Assembly: GCA_002344785.1 (NCBI GenBank)
Contig: DDUL01000065.1
Span: 85,303 to 135,492 of the forward strand
From: Bdellovibrionaceae bacterium UBA2339
GTDB taxonomy: Bacteria; Bdellovibrionota; Bdellovibrionia; Bdellovibrionales; JAMPXM01
DNA length: 50,190 nt
Direction: 5' to 3'
Made by a program: the position numbers and the translations under genes. This document shows positions 41,496-50,190 of this stretch, piece by piece. Under the pieces are notes generated by a model. The model worked only from the letters and a program-made list of their open reading frames with translations. It did no database searches and had not been told where the DNA came from. Position 1 is the stretch's first letter; each line of letters starts with the position of its first letter.

Positions 41496-42331
41496 CGGTA
41501 ATCTCCGGTCATCTGGTAAAAGACATTGATGATGTTGGTGAGGAAAAAGTCGAGCACGATGATCATCACCATCGAAAGCACGACGCCGCGATTGGTGGCG
41601 TTGCCGACGCCCTCGGCTCCGCCTTTGGTGTTGTACCCGCGATGCGTGCAGATCACCGCGAAGAACAGACCGAACACCGCCGCTTTGAAAAGACCTTCGT
41701 TGATGTGATAGGGCTCAAGCCACAAATAGGTGCGATCGAAGAACGCCGCCTCGTCCATCTCGAGCAGCTGAATACAGATCAGCCAACAGCCGAACATGGC
41801 GATGAAGTCGAAAACTCCCGTCAAGAGCGGCATGACTAAGATTGCGGCGATCAATCGCGGACTGACGAGGTACTGAATCGGATTCACACCCATCACCTCG
41901 AGAGCGTCGATCTGTTCGGTCACCCGCATGGTTCCAAGCCGCGCGGCCATCGCGCCGCCGGCTCGCGCCGACACGATCAAGCCGGTGAGCACCGGCCCCA
42001 ACTCACGCGTGATCCCCAGTCCCACCGTCGGGCCGACCAGCGAAACCGCGTTCACCAAGCGAAAGCCCAAATATATTTGGTAAGCGAGGGCCATGCCGGT
42101 GAACAAACCGCTCATGAGGATGATGGTGACGGACTTGTTGCCGATGAATTCCATGTGCGAGACAAGTTCGGTGCCACGCCACGGCCGATGAAAGAAAACT
42201 CGCAGTCCCTCATAGCCGAAGCGCGAAAGCTCACCGACTTCGCGAACGAACTCTCGCACCTGACTCATCAGGTAACGCCCGATCGCATCGAAGGCCTGAT
42301 TCACGCGCTCTCGGCGCTCGGCATAACTCAC
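41486..42331 (-). CDS. mlaE: MlaE-like ABC permease of the Mla lipid transporter
   Basis: Membrane permease (281 residues) with about five membrane segments; VTIILMSGLFTGMALAYQIY, LGPVLTGLIVSARAGGAMAA and the LGTMRVTEQIDALEVMG motif are hallmarks of MlaE. N-terminal region is amphipathic. Start: GTG 42331 with GAGG seven bases upstream. MlaB (STAS) and MlaC (periplasmic carrier) are not in the cluster. Confidence 0.95.
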   Translation of the reverse strand: MSYAERRERVNQAFDAIGRYLMSQVREFVREVGELSRFGYEGLRVFFHRPWRGTELVSHMEFIGNKSVTIILMSGLFTGMALAYQIYLGFRLVNAVSLVGPTVGLGITRELGPVLTGLIVSARAGGAMAARLGTMRVTEQIDALEVMGVNPIQYLVSPRLIAAILVMPLLTGVFDFIAMFGCWLICIQLLEMDEAAFFDRTYLWLEPYHINEGLFKAAVFGLFFAVICTHRGYNTKGGAEGVGNATNRGVVLSMVMIIVLDFFLTNIINVFYQMTGDYRWK

Positions 42332-42353
42332 GAACTCACCTCATTCACCGAGC

Positions 42354-43556
42354 TTAATTGTTCCCGATCGAGGCGTCGACATAAAGCCGCGGCACGCGCT
42401 CCGAGATCCCCGTCAGGACTTCATAGCTGATGCTGCCTAATTCTCGCGCCCAGGACTCGGCGCGAATCTCTTCTTGGCCTTGAGTTCCCAAGAGCGTGAC
42501 CTCGTCACCGACTTGCGCATCCTGGACTTCAGTCAAGTCGCACATGAAGTAGTCCATGCAGATCACGCCCGCCACCGGCACGCGACGTCCCCTGACCAGC
42601 ACCGACATCTTCCCGCTCATTCCTCTGCGAACACCATCCGCATATCCACAAGGCACGACGCCAAGACGACTTCGCCGAAGCGCGGTCCACGTTCCACCAT
42701 AACTCACGCGCTCACCCGGCGCGATTTCACGAAGCTGCGCGATTCGACTTTTGAGACTGAGCACAGGTCGCAAAGCTGATTCTCCCGACTGAAGCGGGCC
42801 ACCACCGTAAAGCGCAAGCCCAGGGCGAAAGCCGACAGCCAAGGCGCGAGGTCGCTGCGCGTAGGCGAGCAAAGCGCCGGAGTTTCCCACATGCAAACGC
42901 AGATGATCGCGAACCTCCGCACTGACGCCAGCGACAAGCTTTTGATGGCAACGCGAAAACTCCCGCATCTGCATCTCTGTGCGCCCCTGCGGGTCCGCCG
43001 CATCTTCGCCATTTGCGAAATGAGTCATCAGGCCGCGAAGCTTCAATTGCGGCGACCGAGTCAAAGTGCTGAGCACTTCATCCAACTCGTCAAACTCCAC
43101 GCCGAGTCGATTCATGCCAGTTTCAACTTTCAGGTGAAAGTCGACGCTCTCCGGCGGCTCCGTCAGAGTTGGGATCGAATCGATGAGATGCTGGAGGTCC
43201 GCTCGTGAACTCACAACAGGAGTCACTTCTTCGGCCAGCAAGGCTCTCGCCCCTTCGCGATCAAAGGGTCCGAAGTTGAGAATGTTTCCGGTGTCGCCAG
43301 CGGCGCGAAGATGTAAAGCCTCTTCGATCAGTCCAACGCCGACCCAAGCCGCTCCCAAACCGCGAAGTCGGGACACCACCTGCAAGTCACCGTGACCATA
43401 AGCATTGGCTTTCACCATGGGACAGAAAAAGAATTCAGGAGAATTTTGAGCTGCGCTCTGAGCCAGTCGATACAAGGTGTGAAAGTTGTCGGATAGAGCG
43501 GCCAAATCGACGACGGCGACCGTCGGCCGATGTCGCGAAACATGCAAGTCGATCAT
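42354..43556 (-). CDS. alr: alanine racemase
   Basis: PLP-dependent enzyme making D-alanine for peptidoglycan. 400 residues: the barrel carries the PLP lysine in MVKANAYGHG (K49), the C-terminal domain has the catalytic Tyr in RVSYGGTW, and CMDYFMCDLT follows. Start ATG 43556 overlaps the stop of the GGDEF-like gene (ATGA); mlaE begins 22 bases downstream. Location among envelope genes fits its role. Confidence 0.95.
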   Translation of the reverse strand: MIDLHVSRHRPTVAVVDLAALSDNFHTLYRLAQSAAQNSPEFFFCPMVKANAYGHGDLQVVSRLRGLGAAWVGVGLIEEALHLRAAGDTGNILNFGPFDREGARALLAEEVTPVVSSRADLQHLIDSIPTLTEPPESVDFHLKVETGMNRLGVEFDELDEVLSTLTRSPQLKLRGLMTHFANGEDAADPQGRTEMQMREFSRCHQKLVAGVSAEVRDHLRLHVGNSGALLAYAQRPRALAVGFRPGLALYGGGPLQSGESALRPVLSLKSRIAQLREIAPGERVSYGGTWTALRRSRLGVVPCGYADGVRRGMSGKMSVLVRGRRVPVAGVICMDYFMCDLTEVQDAQVGDEVTLLGTQGQEEIRAESWARELGSISYEVLTGISERVPRLYVDASIGNN

Positions 43557-45349
43557 TTAATGGCTCCGACTTCCGTCACAGCTTCCAGCGGCAAATACTC
43601 CGGCACAAATCCCATGGGTCGGATCGCGACAGCGACCAACTCTTGGGATGTGAAGGAGGGAATCAGATCTTCGACCAACTGAAGCAGATCTTCGAACTTC
43701 GAAGTGTGCGATGGGAACTCGATGACGCCCGCTCGCAACTTCAAATGCCCAACTCTTCCCGGAATCTCGATCTTTTCACAAATTCGAATGAGCCGCTCAA
43801 TCACCTGCGCGCCGGTCTTTGACCCCGTGTGCGTGAGCAAGATGACAAAGCGCCCGCCAGGAAGTCGCGCCACCACATCGGTATTTCGCAAAATGCGCTT
43901 AAAGGCCGTGGCCATCACGCGCGGCGCGACCTCATCTGTGACAGGTGCGTCCAGTTTCAACATCACCACAGTTAAGCTGTGATGCAGGCGTCGCGCTCTC
44001 GCAATTTCGAGTGTCAGTGCTTCTTGCAAAGCCGTGTCGTTCAATAATCCAGTGACGCGATCCACGCGTGCCGTCGCATGCCGATCTCGCACGGCCTCTT
44101 GCCTTGTCCAGGCCAAATCAAAACTCTGAATGATCAACTCGCGACTTGTTTGAAAGACTTGCGTCCAAGGCGCGAGTCGATTCGCCAAGAGACTTTGTAG
44201 CTGCGCATCCGTCGACACCAAAGGGCTGAGCACGATCACGCCAAGCGGCTGCTCCACGCGACCGTGCAACACCAATTCAGCCCGCGGTAACTTCAAAACA
44301 TCGCGTAGAAATTCACGCAGCGGCTGCCACGACGATAAAGCGGCCGCAAGATCCGCGGAACTGGCCTTCTCTTGCGCGTCGGGCGGCAAGAGATCGATCC
44401 ATCTCCGCCCCAGCGTCAGTCCTAAGTTGGATGGCATCGCCAGCGGCAAATTCTGTTTAGACGTTCGGTAGCTGACGAGATTAAATGCCATCTGCACCGG
44501 CAACCACTTGAGATAGGCGAATCCATCCGTGCGCGAAAGCGCGTCGGGGATGGGTGAAGCTTGCGGATCAATTTGTTGAATGACGATTTCGCGCACGAGC
44601 TTCGCGTGGCGGATGAGACGAAGTCCCAAATCCTGAATGAGCGGCTCAAACTCGCGCTGCTGACTCAGCGACTGCAAGCTTTGTTGAGCCTCGGCGAACA
44701 ATTCTTGGGTCGCCTCGGCGACCAGTTCTTGCGAGGCCTCTGGGGCCTGCTCAAGAGACGGCGGCGCAGGTGCTTTCGCTTCAGGCGCTGGGGAGTTTTC
44801 GGCGCGATCTCGCCAGTACTCCATTTCAAATTGCAACAAAAGGCGCCGGCAAGCTCGATCGACCGCAAGCTCCGCATGTTGCAAACGCAGAGAGCGAATG
44901 GCTTGCGTGTTCTCATCAAAGCGCACGCCCGTCTGCGTGCTCTCGGCAGCAGCGCGACTTGCAGGCAACCAAAGCACATCGCCCACATTGTACTTCTGCG
45001 CCCATTCCAAAACTTGTCGCTGAATCAAATCCGCGTCGGCGCCTTGCAGTTCAACACACAAAATAATTTGCGTCTCGTGACTCAGTGACCGAACCCAGCC
45101 GACTTCTTCAGCCAATTGCTCCTCACTGAGAAGCTGCAACACCAAAACATGCGGCGGTGCTTGCTCAAGCGCGGCACGCTCCTCCGCGTCGGGCGACACA
45201 AAATGGGCTTGTGTGAATCCGACGGCTTTCAAGGACTCAGCTAACTCAGGTCCCGGGCCCACGGACGAGCCCAAAAGCGCGATGCTAAACGACGCGCGCT
45301 TTTCGCGTGGCACGTAGACCATGAGCTGATCTTGCTGAGTCGCATTCAT
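43553..45349 (-). CDS. response-regulator-like and degenerate GGDEF protein
   Basis: 598 residues, cytoplasmic. The first part (about 15-140) resembles a receiver-like alpha/beta domain. A Gln/Glu/Ala-rich helical middle precedes a GGDEF-type domain from about 425 (VDRVTGLLNDTALQEALTLE). The active motif that should be GG(D/E)EF reads PGGRF near 497, so cyclase activity is unlikely; it may be a c-di-GMP- or protein-binding domain. Start: ATG 45349, with weak GGTGA six bases upstream. It follows the kinase-like gene by 23 bases and its stop overlaps alr (ATGA). Confidence 0.8.
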   Translation of the reverse strand: MNATQQDQLMVYVPREKRASFSIALLGSSVGPGPELAESLKAVGFTQAHFVSPDAEERAALEQAPPHVLVLQLLSEEQLAEEVGWVRSLSHETQIILCVELQGADADLIQRQVLEWAQKYNVGDVLWLPASRAAAESTQTGVRFDENTQAIRSLRLQHAELAVDRACRRLLLQFEMEYWRDRAENSPAPEAKAPAPPSLEQAPEASQELVAEATQELFAEAQQSLQSLSQQREFEPLIQDLGLRLIRHAKLVREIVIQQIDPQASPIPDALSRTDGFAYLKWLPVQMAFNLVSYRTSKQNLPLAMPSNLGLTLGRRWIDLLPPDAQEKASSADLAAALSSWQPLREFLRDVLKLPRAELVLHGRVEQPLGVIVLSPLVSTDAQLQSLLANRLAPWTQVFQTSRELIIQSFDLAWTRQEAVRDRHATARVDRVTGLLNDTALQEALTLEIARARRLHHSLTVVMLKLDAPVTDEVAPRVMATAFKRILRNTDVVARLPGGRFVILLTHTGSKTGAQVIERLIRICEKIEIPGRVGHLKLRAGVIEFPSHTSKFEDLLQLVEDLIPSFTSQELVAVAIRPMGFVPEYLPLEAVTEVGAIK

Positions 45350-45372
45350 CGAGGATCACCCGCCTTATCAGC

Positions 45373-48129
45373 TCAGGACTTCGTGTTGGGATCAGGCTTT
45401 TCAGCGGCGCCTTCGTCTTTGGCCGGAAGATTCAATTTAATTTTCGAGGTGGCCACAGGTCTCACGGCGACATCGACGCGACCACTCGATGGTGGCTTGT
45501 TCGGCTCGACTTGCGCCGACGAAGGCAAAGGCGAATCCGCGAGCGGCGGCGGAGCTGGGCTTTCGCTCTTCGCGCTGGGCGATCGCGCGCCTTGCTGTCG
45601 CATTTCCGCCTCGACAGCTTCCAAGCGTTTGATGTCCGACGCCGTCAGCGAAAATGAAACTTCATGATCTCGATCAAAGCGCGGCGCTTGCGGCAAAGCC
45701 GCCGCCTGTTCAGGCGTGAGCGGCGAATGCCCCGCAAGCTTGGCGACGCCACTTAATCCAGATCCCGCCTCCGACATAGAACCTAAATCCACGCCGGATG
45801 CCGGCGAAGGCGTGAGCAAATCTTCCGCTGAGAAGGGTCGATCCACGATCTCTTCGCTTGCGCCTTTGGCCTCGCTCGGCGCTGCCGCCACGGGCTCAGA
45901 CGCCTTGCCCTTGGGCGAAGCAAAGGCCGAGGCCACGGAACTGGCCAGCGCTTGACTCTGTGTTGCGCGAAAAGCCGCGCGCTCCACGGGCGACACCGGA
46001 AGTTTGATCGTGACCGTGCTGCCTTCACCCGGCCGACTCGAAAGCTCGACGCTTCCGCCGTGACCTTCGACGATCGCCTTGACCCGCGCCAAACCCAAAC
46101 CGCGCGCTTCAAGATCATCAAAGCCTTTGAAGAAGGGCTCGAAGGCTTGCGCTGCACGATCGCGATCCATTCCCACACCTGTATCCGAGACTTGCACGTA
46201 GACGGCGTCTTCTGTGTCGGTCAGCGAAAGCTGAATTTGTTTAATGCTTCGACCGCGCAAAGACCGACGCGCGTTGGAGAGCAATTCTTCGAGCGCTCGC
46301 CGAAGTGCGCCGGGTTCAGCACGAAGGATCGGCACGCGCGCCGACTCAAGCTGAAGCTGCACACCTTCGGCCTCGGCCCATGACATCGACTGATCACAGA
46401 GCTGCCGGAGAATTTGCGCGACATCCGCCATTGCGCCTTCGCTCGGAACGAATTTCTCTTTCGACAATGACTCGATCTCATCGATGGCGTCTTTGGCTCG
46501 ACGCAAGTCCTTCTCGATGGAGTGCACATGTTCCGAAATTTCCTCAGGCGAACTTGAGGACTGAATTTTCTCGACGGCGAGTTGCACATGAGCCAAGGCC
46601 GCAAGCATGGGCTCGCGAACCGTCGTCTCCATGCCTTTGGCAAAAGATGCGATCGCGGCCGCACGCTCGCGAATCACACGGGCCTCGCTGTCGTTTTTGA
46701 GATGCGCGAGATTCGAGTGCACATCGCTGGAGCCGGCCGAAGTCCCCGCAAAGGTTCCGCGGCTGGCATCAAAGTTCAAACCACTTCCTTCATCCACGGG
46801 CTCAGGAGCCTCGTCATACGCGGCGCCAGAACCTGTTGCCACCGAGGTTTCCGCATGTGCGCTCGAGGTTCGATGAAAGCCTGTGGTGGCAGCGCCGCTG
46901 CCGATGGCTTCGCGAGCCGCCGACAAATCCACGCGCCCTGAACCAGGGCCTTGGCCGCCGCCACTGCCAGTGCCACCGCCGACGCCGCCTGCGAAGCGTC
47001 CCTCACTCACGGTCACGGTTCGCTGCAATTGTCCCGACCACGCCATCACCAGCAAAACGCCGACGACAACAGCCAGTCCGCCTGTGGTCGCAGCCGTCTT
47101 CGCGAAGCTCGCACCCGACGACAGCACCGCGCGCTCGTCCGTCGTCATGACCACAAACAAATTGCTGCGATCCACTTTCTCAAACGCGCCAAACAATGGC
47201 TGGCCTTCGCTCGACGTGTAGCGCGAAGCACCCGAAGCCATTTGCTCGTCGACAATTTTCTGCACCATCGCATCGTTGGTGAGCAAAGCCCCGACTTGCG
47301 CTTTGTTGGAATGAGTTGCGGCATAGCCCTTGTCATCGACCACCCACGCCGTCGATGTCGATCCGACAAAATCTTCCGTCGCCGTGAGAAGTGGGTTTCG
47401 ACCAAAAAGTCCTACGACCACAGCGCGCTCTGCGGACTCGCCCACGGTCTTGTTTGTATTGGACGACGACCGTGTCGCATAGTCCGTACCTTCCGGCAGA
47501 GCTTCGCTGATCCCCGCGCCGGAACTCACCACTTGCGTTTCCACACCAATGGCCACAGCCCAAATCGGCAAACCCTTGCTGTCAGAAAATCTCTGCCAGT
47601 AAGTCTCGCCTTCGCGAATTTTTCCAGCCGGCAAACCTTTCAGCAGTGCCAACTCTTGTTGATCCGCAATCTGACCTTGGAACTGCGAATACAGCGGGCC
47701 CTTCTCAATCCAAAGCGGCGTCCACGTGCCGCTGCTTCCGGGTTGCAACATCGCGATCATCGCAAAGTCACCAAACGCACGAGCGCGGCCCGGCCCCAAG
47801 CTACTTCGTGCTGTCGCGAACTGCGCCAAGCGCGCGCGATCTTGAGCGAGGCGCTGCTGCACCACGCGTCTCAGCGGCGAAACTTGTTTCGCTGTCGAGT
47901 CGGCCAAGAATGCCGAACGATCTTTTTCGATGACCTCGCGAGTTTTCCAAATGATGCCGAGAACGGCGACGACAACAGAAACAATCACGATCACCGTCGT
48001 CAGCAACACAGGACTTGGTCCCTTCGGCTTGGACACGCGATGCGAAGCTGTCGGCGCTGGACGACGATTGAAGCCCGTCGTCGGAATCTCGCTCGTCACA
48101 TTCCTCGGTTCTTGGCCTTGCACAGTCAT
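45373..48129 (-). CDS. membrane histidine-kinase-like protein lacking the usual His
   Basis: 918 residues. TM helix 1 (VLLTTVIVIVSVVVAVLGII, about 41-62), a periplasmic sensor-like domain, TM helix 2 (TGGLAVVVGVLLVMAWSG, near 355-373), a Gly/Ser-rich linker, a dimerisation-like region and an HK-type ATPase domain. The ATPase has N-box LEELLSNARRSL (about 613), G1 SDTGVGMD, F-box EPFFKGFDD and G2 GLGLARVKAI. Where active kinases have HExxNP this reads ETTVREP, so no phospho-accepting His is seen. The last about 190 residues are Ser/Pro/Ala-rich and probably disordered. Start: ATG 48129. It is first in a left-running cluster, divergent from nadB. Confidence 0.85.
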   Translation of the reverse strand: MTVQGQEPRNVTSEIPTTGFNRRPAPTASHRVSKPKGPSPVLLTTVIVIVSVVVAVLGIIWKTREVIEKDRSAFLADSTAKQVSPLRRVVQQRLAQDRARLAQFATARSSLGPGRARAFGDFAMIAMLQPGSSGTWTPLWIEKGPLYSQFQGQIADQQELALLKGLPAGKIREGETYWQRFSDSKGLPIWAVAIGVETQVVSSGAGISEALPEGTDYATRSSSNTNKTVGESAERAVVVGLFGRNPLLTATEDFVGSTSTAWVVDDKGYAATHSNKAQVGALLTNDAMVQKIVDEQMASGASRYTSSEGQPLFGAFEKVDRSNLFVVMTTDERAVLSSGASFAKTAATTGGLAVVVGVLLVMAWSGQLQRTVTVSEGRFAGGVGGGTGSGGGQGPGSGRVDLSAAREAIGSGAATTGFHRTSSAHAETSVATGSGAAYDEAPEPVDEGSGLNFDASRGTFAGTSAGSSDVHSNLAHLKNDSEARVIRERAAAIASFAKGMETTVREPMLAALAHVQLAVEKIQSSSSPEEISEHVHSIEKDLRRAKDAIDEIESLSKEKFVPSEGAMADVAQILRQLCDQSMSWAEAEGVQLQLESARVPILRAEPGALRRALEELLSNARRSLRGRSIKQIQLSLTDTEDAVYVQVSDTGVGMDRDRAAQAFEPFFKGFDDLEARGLGLARVKAIVEGHGGSVELSSRPGEGSTVTIKLPVSPVERAAFRATQSQALASSVASAFASPKGKASEPVAAAPSEAKGASEEIVDRPFSAEDLLTPSPASGVDLGSMSEAGSGLSGVAKLAGHSPLTPEQAAALPQAPRFDRDHEVSFSLTASDIKRLEAVEAEMRQQGARSPSAKSESPAPPPLADSPLPSSAQVEPNKPPSSGRVDVAVRPVATSKIKLNLPAKDEGAAEKPDPNTKS

Positions 48130-48296
48130 AGGAGGACCCCCAGCCTGAAATTCTGCCGACTTCAGACGCGGCGAGCAAGACGTCTGTCGAGTCCAGACCT
48201 CAGTCGAGCCTTCAGGAACTGCTGAAGTGTGCCCGCGGCCTCGTGGTGGCGCTGACGAATCGTGACATCAAGCGCATTTTCCTCTACGAATCCGCC

Positions 48297-49967
48297 ATGC
48301 CCGAACGCTCGCAAACTTGTGACTTCCTCGTGATCGGCTCAGGCCTTGCCGGCCTCGCCTACGCACTCAAAGTGGCGGACTTGGGTACGGTGATGATTTT
48401 GTCCAAGAGCGAGGCCCCCGCCACCAACACCGCCATGGCACAAGGTGGAATCGCCGCCGTCGTCGGCGATGACGATAGCTTCGAGAATCATGTGCGCGAC
48501 ACACTCGTCGCCGGCGCAGGACTTTGCCGCGAAGACATTGTTCGTCGCGTGGTCGAGGAAGCTCCCGCTCGCGTCGAAGAGTTGGTGCGCTGGGGTGTTC
48601 CGTTTGACGCGCGCACGGCCGAAGGTCAACCCGTCTCATCGGCCACTTCACTGAAGACCGCCGATCTCACGCGCGAAGGCGGCCACTCGCATCGCCGCAT
48701 CTTGCATGTGCAAGACCACACCGGCCAAGACATTCACGAACGTTTGATGCTCGCCGTTCGCCAACACCCGAACATCGAAATTCGCGAACAACACTTTGCG
48801 GTGGATTTGATCCTGGAAGATGACTCGATGATGAGCTCGCGCCACCCGCGCGCCGCTGGAGCGTTTCGCGTTGAACCTTCGCGCGTGATCGGCGCGCATG
48901 TTTTCGATCGCGGACGCATGAAGAGCTTCGACGTCTTCGCCCGCGTGACTTTACTCGCCACAGGCGGCGCCGGAAAAGTTTATCTCTACACCTCGAACTG
49001 GTCTGGCGCGACTGGCGATGGCATCGCGATGGCGTGGCGGGCCGGCGCACGCGTGGCGAATCTCGAGTTCATGCAGTTTCATCCGACTTGCCTTTATCAT
49101 CCTCAAGCGCGCAACTTTTTGATCACCGAAGCTCTCCGCGGCGAAGGTGCCGAGCTCGTGAACGCGCAAGGTGAAGCCTTCGCCAAGCGCTACCACCCAC
49201 TCGGCGCGCTCGCTCCTCGCGACATCGTCGCTCGCAGCATCGATGCGGAGATGAAGAAGACGGGTGCCGAGTGCATGTTCTTGGACATCACACATCAGCG
49301 GCCTGAATTTTTGCGCGAACGCTTTCCCGTGATCTACAAAACTTGCTTTAACTTTGGCATCGACATGACTCGACAGCCAATTCCCATCGTCCCCGCCGCT
49401 CACTATTTGTGTGGCGGTGTCATCACAGATGCGGACGCACGCACAGATCTTCCCGGACTTTTGTGCGCGGGCGAGTCCGCTTGCACCGGTCTGCACGGCG
49501 CCAATCGACTTGCATCAAACTCTTTGCTCGAAGCTGTGGTCTTTGCAGATCGCGCCGCCCAAACCGCACGCCGCTGGTTCAGCGAACTCGGCCCGGCTTT
49601 GGCGTTCGAGAGTGATTGGACGCTCTCTGGCAGTCGCCACGAGGACGACGAACGCATCGCGATCGCGCACATGTGGGACGAGATCCGCCGCCTCATGTGG
49701 AACTACGTCGGCATCGTTCGTTCCAACCGTCGTCTCGCCGCCGCTCAAGCTCGATTGAACGTCATCCGCGGCGAGATCGAACGCGATCATCAGTTGAATC
49801 GTCACCCGGATGCGATCGAACTTCGCAACATCGCCACAGTCGCCGAGCTCACTGTCCGCTGCGCCATGCGCCGCCGCGAGTCCCGCGGCATTCATTACAA
49901 CATCGACTTTCCGCACGCCGACGAATCGCGCCCAGCTATGGATACGATTTTGACGGGCGGGATTTAG
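48297..49967 (+). CDS. nadB: L-aspartate oxidase
   Basis: FAD enzyme that oxidises L-aspartate to iminoaspartate for NAD synthesis (quinolinate is made with NadA). 556 residues: dinucleotide-binding IGSGLAGLAYAL near the N-terminus, NTAMAQGGIAAV, the active-site FHPTCLYHPQARNFLITEAL and HGANRLASNSLLEA. Start: ATG 48297 gives the normal N-terminus; the frame is also open to GTG 48243. No ribosome site is clear for either. nadA is not in the window. Tandem repeats begin on the last base of its stop codon. Confidence 0.95.
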   Translation: MPERSQTCDFLVIGSGLAGLAYALKVADLGTVMILSKSEAPATNTAMAQGGIAAVVGDDDSFENHVRDTLVAGAGLCREDIVRRVVEEAPARVEELVRWGVPFDARTAEGQPVSSATSLKTADLTREGGHSHRRILHVQDHTGQDIHERLMLAVRQHPNIEIREQHFAVDLILEDDSMMSSRHPRAAGAFRVEPSRVIGAHVFDRGRMKSFDVFARVTLLATGGAGKVYLYTSNWSGATGDGIAMAWRAGARVANLEFMQFHPTCLYHPQARNFLITEALRGEGAELVNAQGEAFAKRYHPLGALAPRDIVARSIDAEMKKTGAECMFLDITHQRPEFLRERFPVIYKTCFNFGIDMTRQPIPIVPAAHYLCGGVITDADARTDLPGLLCAGESACTGLHGANRLASNSLLEAVVFADRAAQTARRWFSELGPALAFESDWTLSGSRHEDDERIAIAHMWDEIRRLMWNYVGIVRSNRRLAAAQARLNVIRGEIERDHQLNRHPDAIELRNIATVAELTVRCAMRRRESRGIHYNIDFPHADESRPAMDTILTGGI

Positions 49968-50066
49968 CGCGTGGGTGCTTGCGCGTGGGTGCTTGCGCGT
50001 GGGTGCGTGGGTGTGGGTGCTTGCGCGTGGGCGCGTGGGTGTTGGTGCTTGCGCGTGGGTGTTGGC
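49967..50066. repeat. 14/28-bp tandem repeat after nadB
   Basis: GCGCGTGGGTGCTT occurs twice in tandem (49967-49980, 49981-49994), then as two 28-base units that each end GTGCTT (49995-50022 and 50023-50050), then a partial unit. The GTGGG core recurs throughout, all within 100 bases. The first base is the last base of the nadB stop. Confidence 0.9.
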
Positions 50067-50190
50067 GCGTGATGCGGTGTGACCCGCGCCAGCGCGGATT
50101 GGTTTTGCGGAGTCGTGCGTGATGCGGTGTGACCCGCGCCAGCGCGGGTGGCTTTTGCGGAGTCGTGCGTGATGCGGCGTGACCCGCGCC
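50067..50190. repeat. 50-bp tandem repeat with internal hairpin, runs off the window
   Basis: An almost exact 50-base unit begins at 50067, 50117 and 50167 (partial). Each carries CCGCGC-CA-GCGCGG; in the second copy the arms extend to ACCCGCGC / GCGCGGGT (50132-50149). TTTTGCGGAGTCGTGC follows each hairpin. Two copies differ at three positions (GGATTGG vs GGGTGGC). The array continues past the window edge. Confidence 0.95.

Noticed and set aside
46951..48225. 424-residue plus-strand frame
   Set aside because: Antisense to the kinase-like gene; Arg/His-rich, no domain, no ribosome site.
1..50190. tRNA or rRNA genes, transposases, phage genes, att sites
   Set aside because: None was recognised by eye; no T-loop signature with a foldable cloverleaf, no transposase or integrase motifs. 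A dedicated RNA gene search would be decisive.

Overview
The window (about 50 kb, moderately high GC, densely coding, with many 4-base stop/start overlaps and clear Shine-Dalgarno sites) looks like chromosomal DNA from a Gram-negative, probably Bdellovibrionota- or myxobacteria-like organism. The reasons are a long cluster resembling the myxobacterial Glt gliding/adhesion machinery, many exported TPR proteins and outer-membrane barrels, a Mla lipid-transport locus whose MlaD carries a C-terminal beta-rich domain, and a fused NuoCD. The assignment is inferred from gene content; no marker gene or rRNA is present.

Layout. (1) 1-3049, minus strand: left-running complex I genes nuoB, nuoCD, nuoE and the first codons of the next gene, with nuoA absent upstream. 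(2) 3050-6822: a non-coding stretch with phased short repeats and a promoter, a protein joining an excisionase-type helix-turn-helix to a PilT/GspE-like ATPase, and a secreted subtilisin. (3) 6974-12300, plus strand: an N-terminal-twitch radical SAM protein and an MdlA/MdlB-like heterodimeric ABC exporter. (4) 22851-12260, minus strand: an eight-gene operon, read as GYF-GYF-PilZ protein, vWA lipoprotein, 1060-aa TPR protein, TPR lipoprotein, small exported protein, OM beta-barrel, 824-aa TPR protein, exported coiled-coil protein. This is the most notable system here: Glt-like envelope parts together with a candidate adhesin (comparable to CglB) and a candidate nucleotide-sensing cytoplasmic protein. 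(5) 23265-27599: a small unknown gene, a small barrel protein and a phnDCE transporter. (6) 27778-34678: HAD and NUDIX hydrolases, an RsmI-like methylase, an MFS transporter, two unknown envelope proteins and cysE. (7) 48129-34823, minus strand: a long probable operon with a histidine-kinase-like protein lacking the usual His, a degenerate GGDEF protein, alr, mlaE, mlaF, mlaD, purH, a GYF-TM-TPR protein and a lipoprotein. (8) 48297-49967, plus strand: nadB, followed by dense tandem repeats to the window edge.

How they fit together. Much of the window serves the cell envelope: energy conversion (Nuo), envelope transport (Mla, Phn, ABC exporter), wall precursor supply (Alr) and the Glt-like complex. 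GYF_2-type domains occur in two separate proteins (21898-22851 and 35699-37621), both next to TPR or lipoprotein genes, which suggests related cytoplasm-to-envelope scaffolds. No tRNA, rRNA, CRISPR array, transposase or phage gene was seen.
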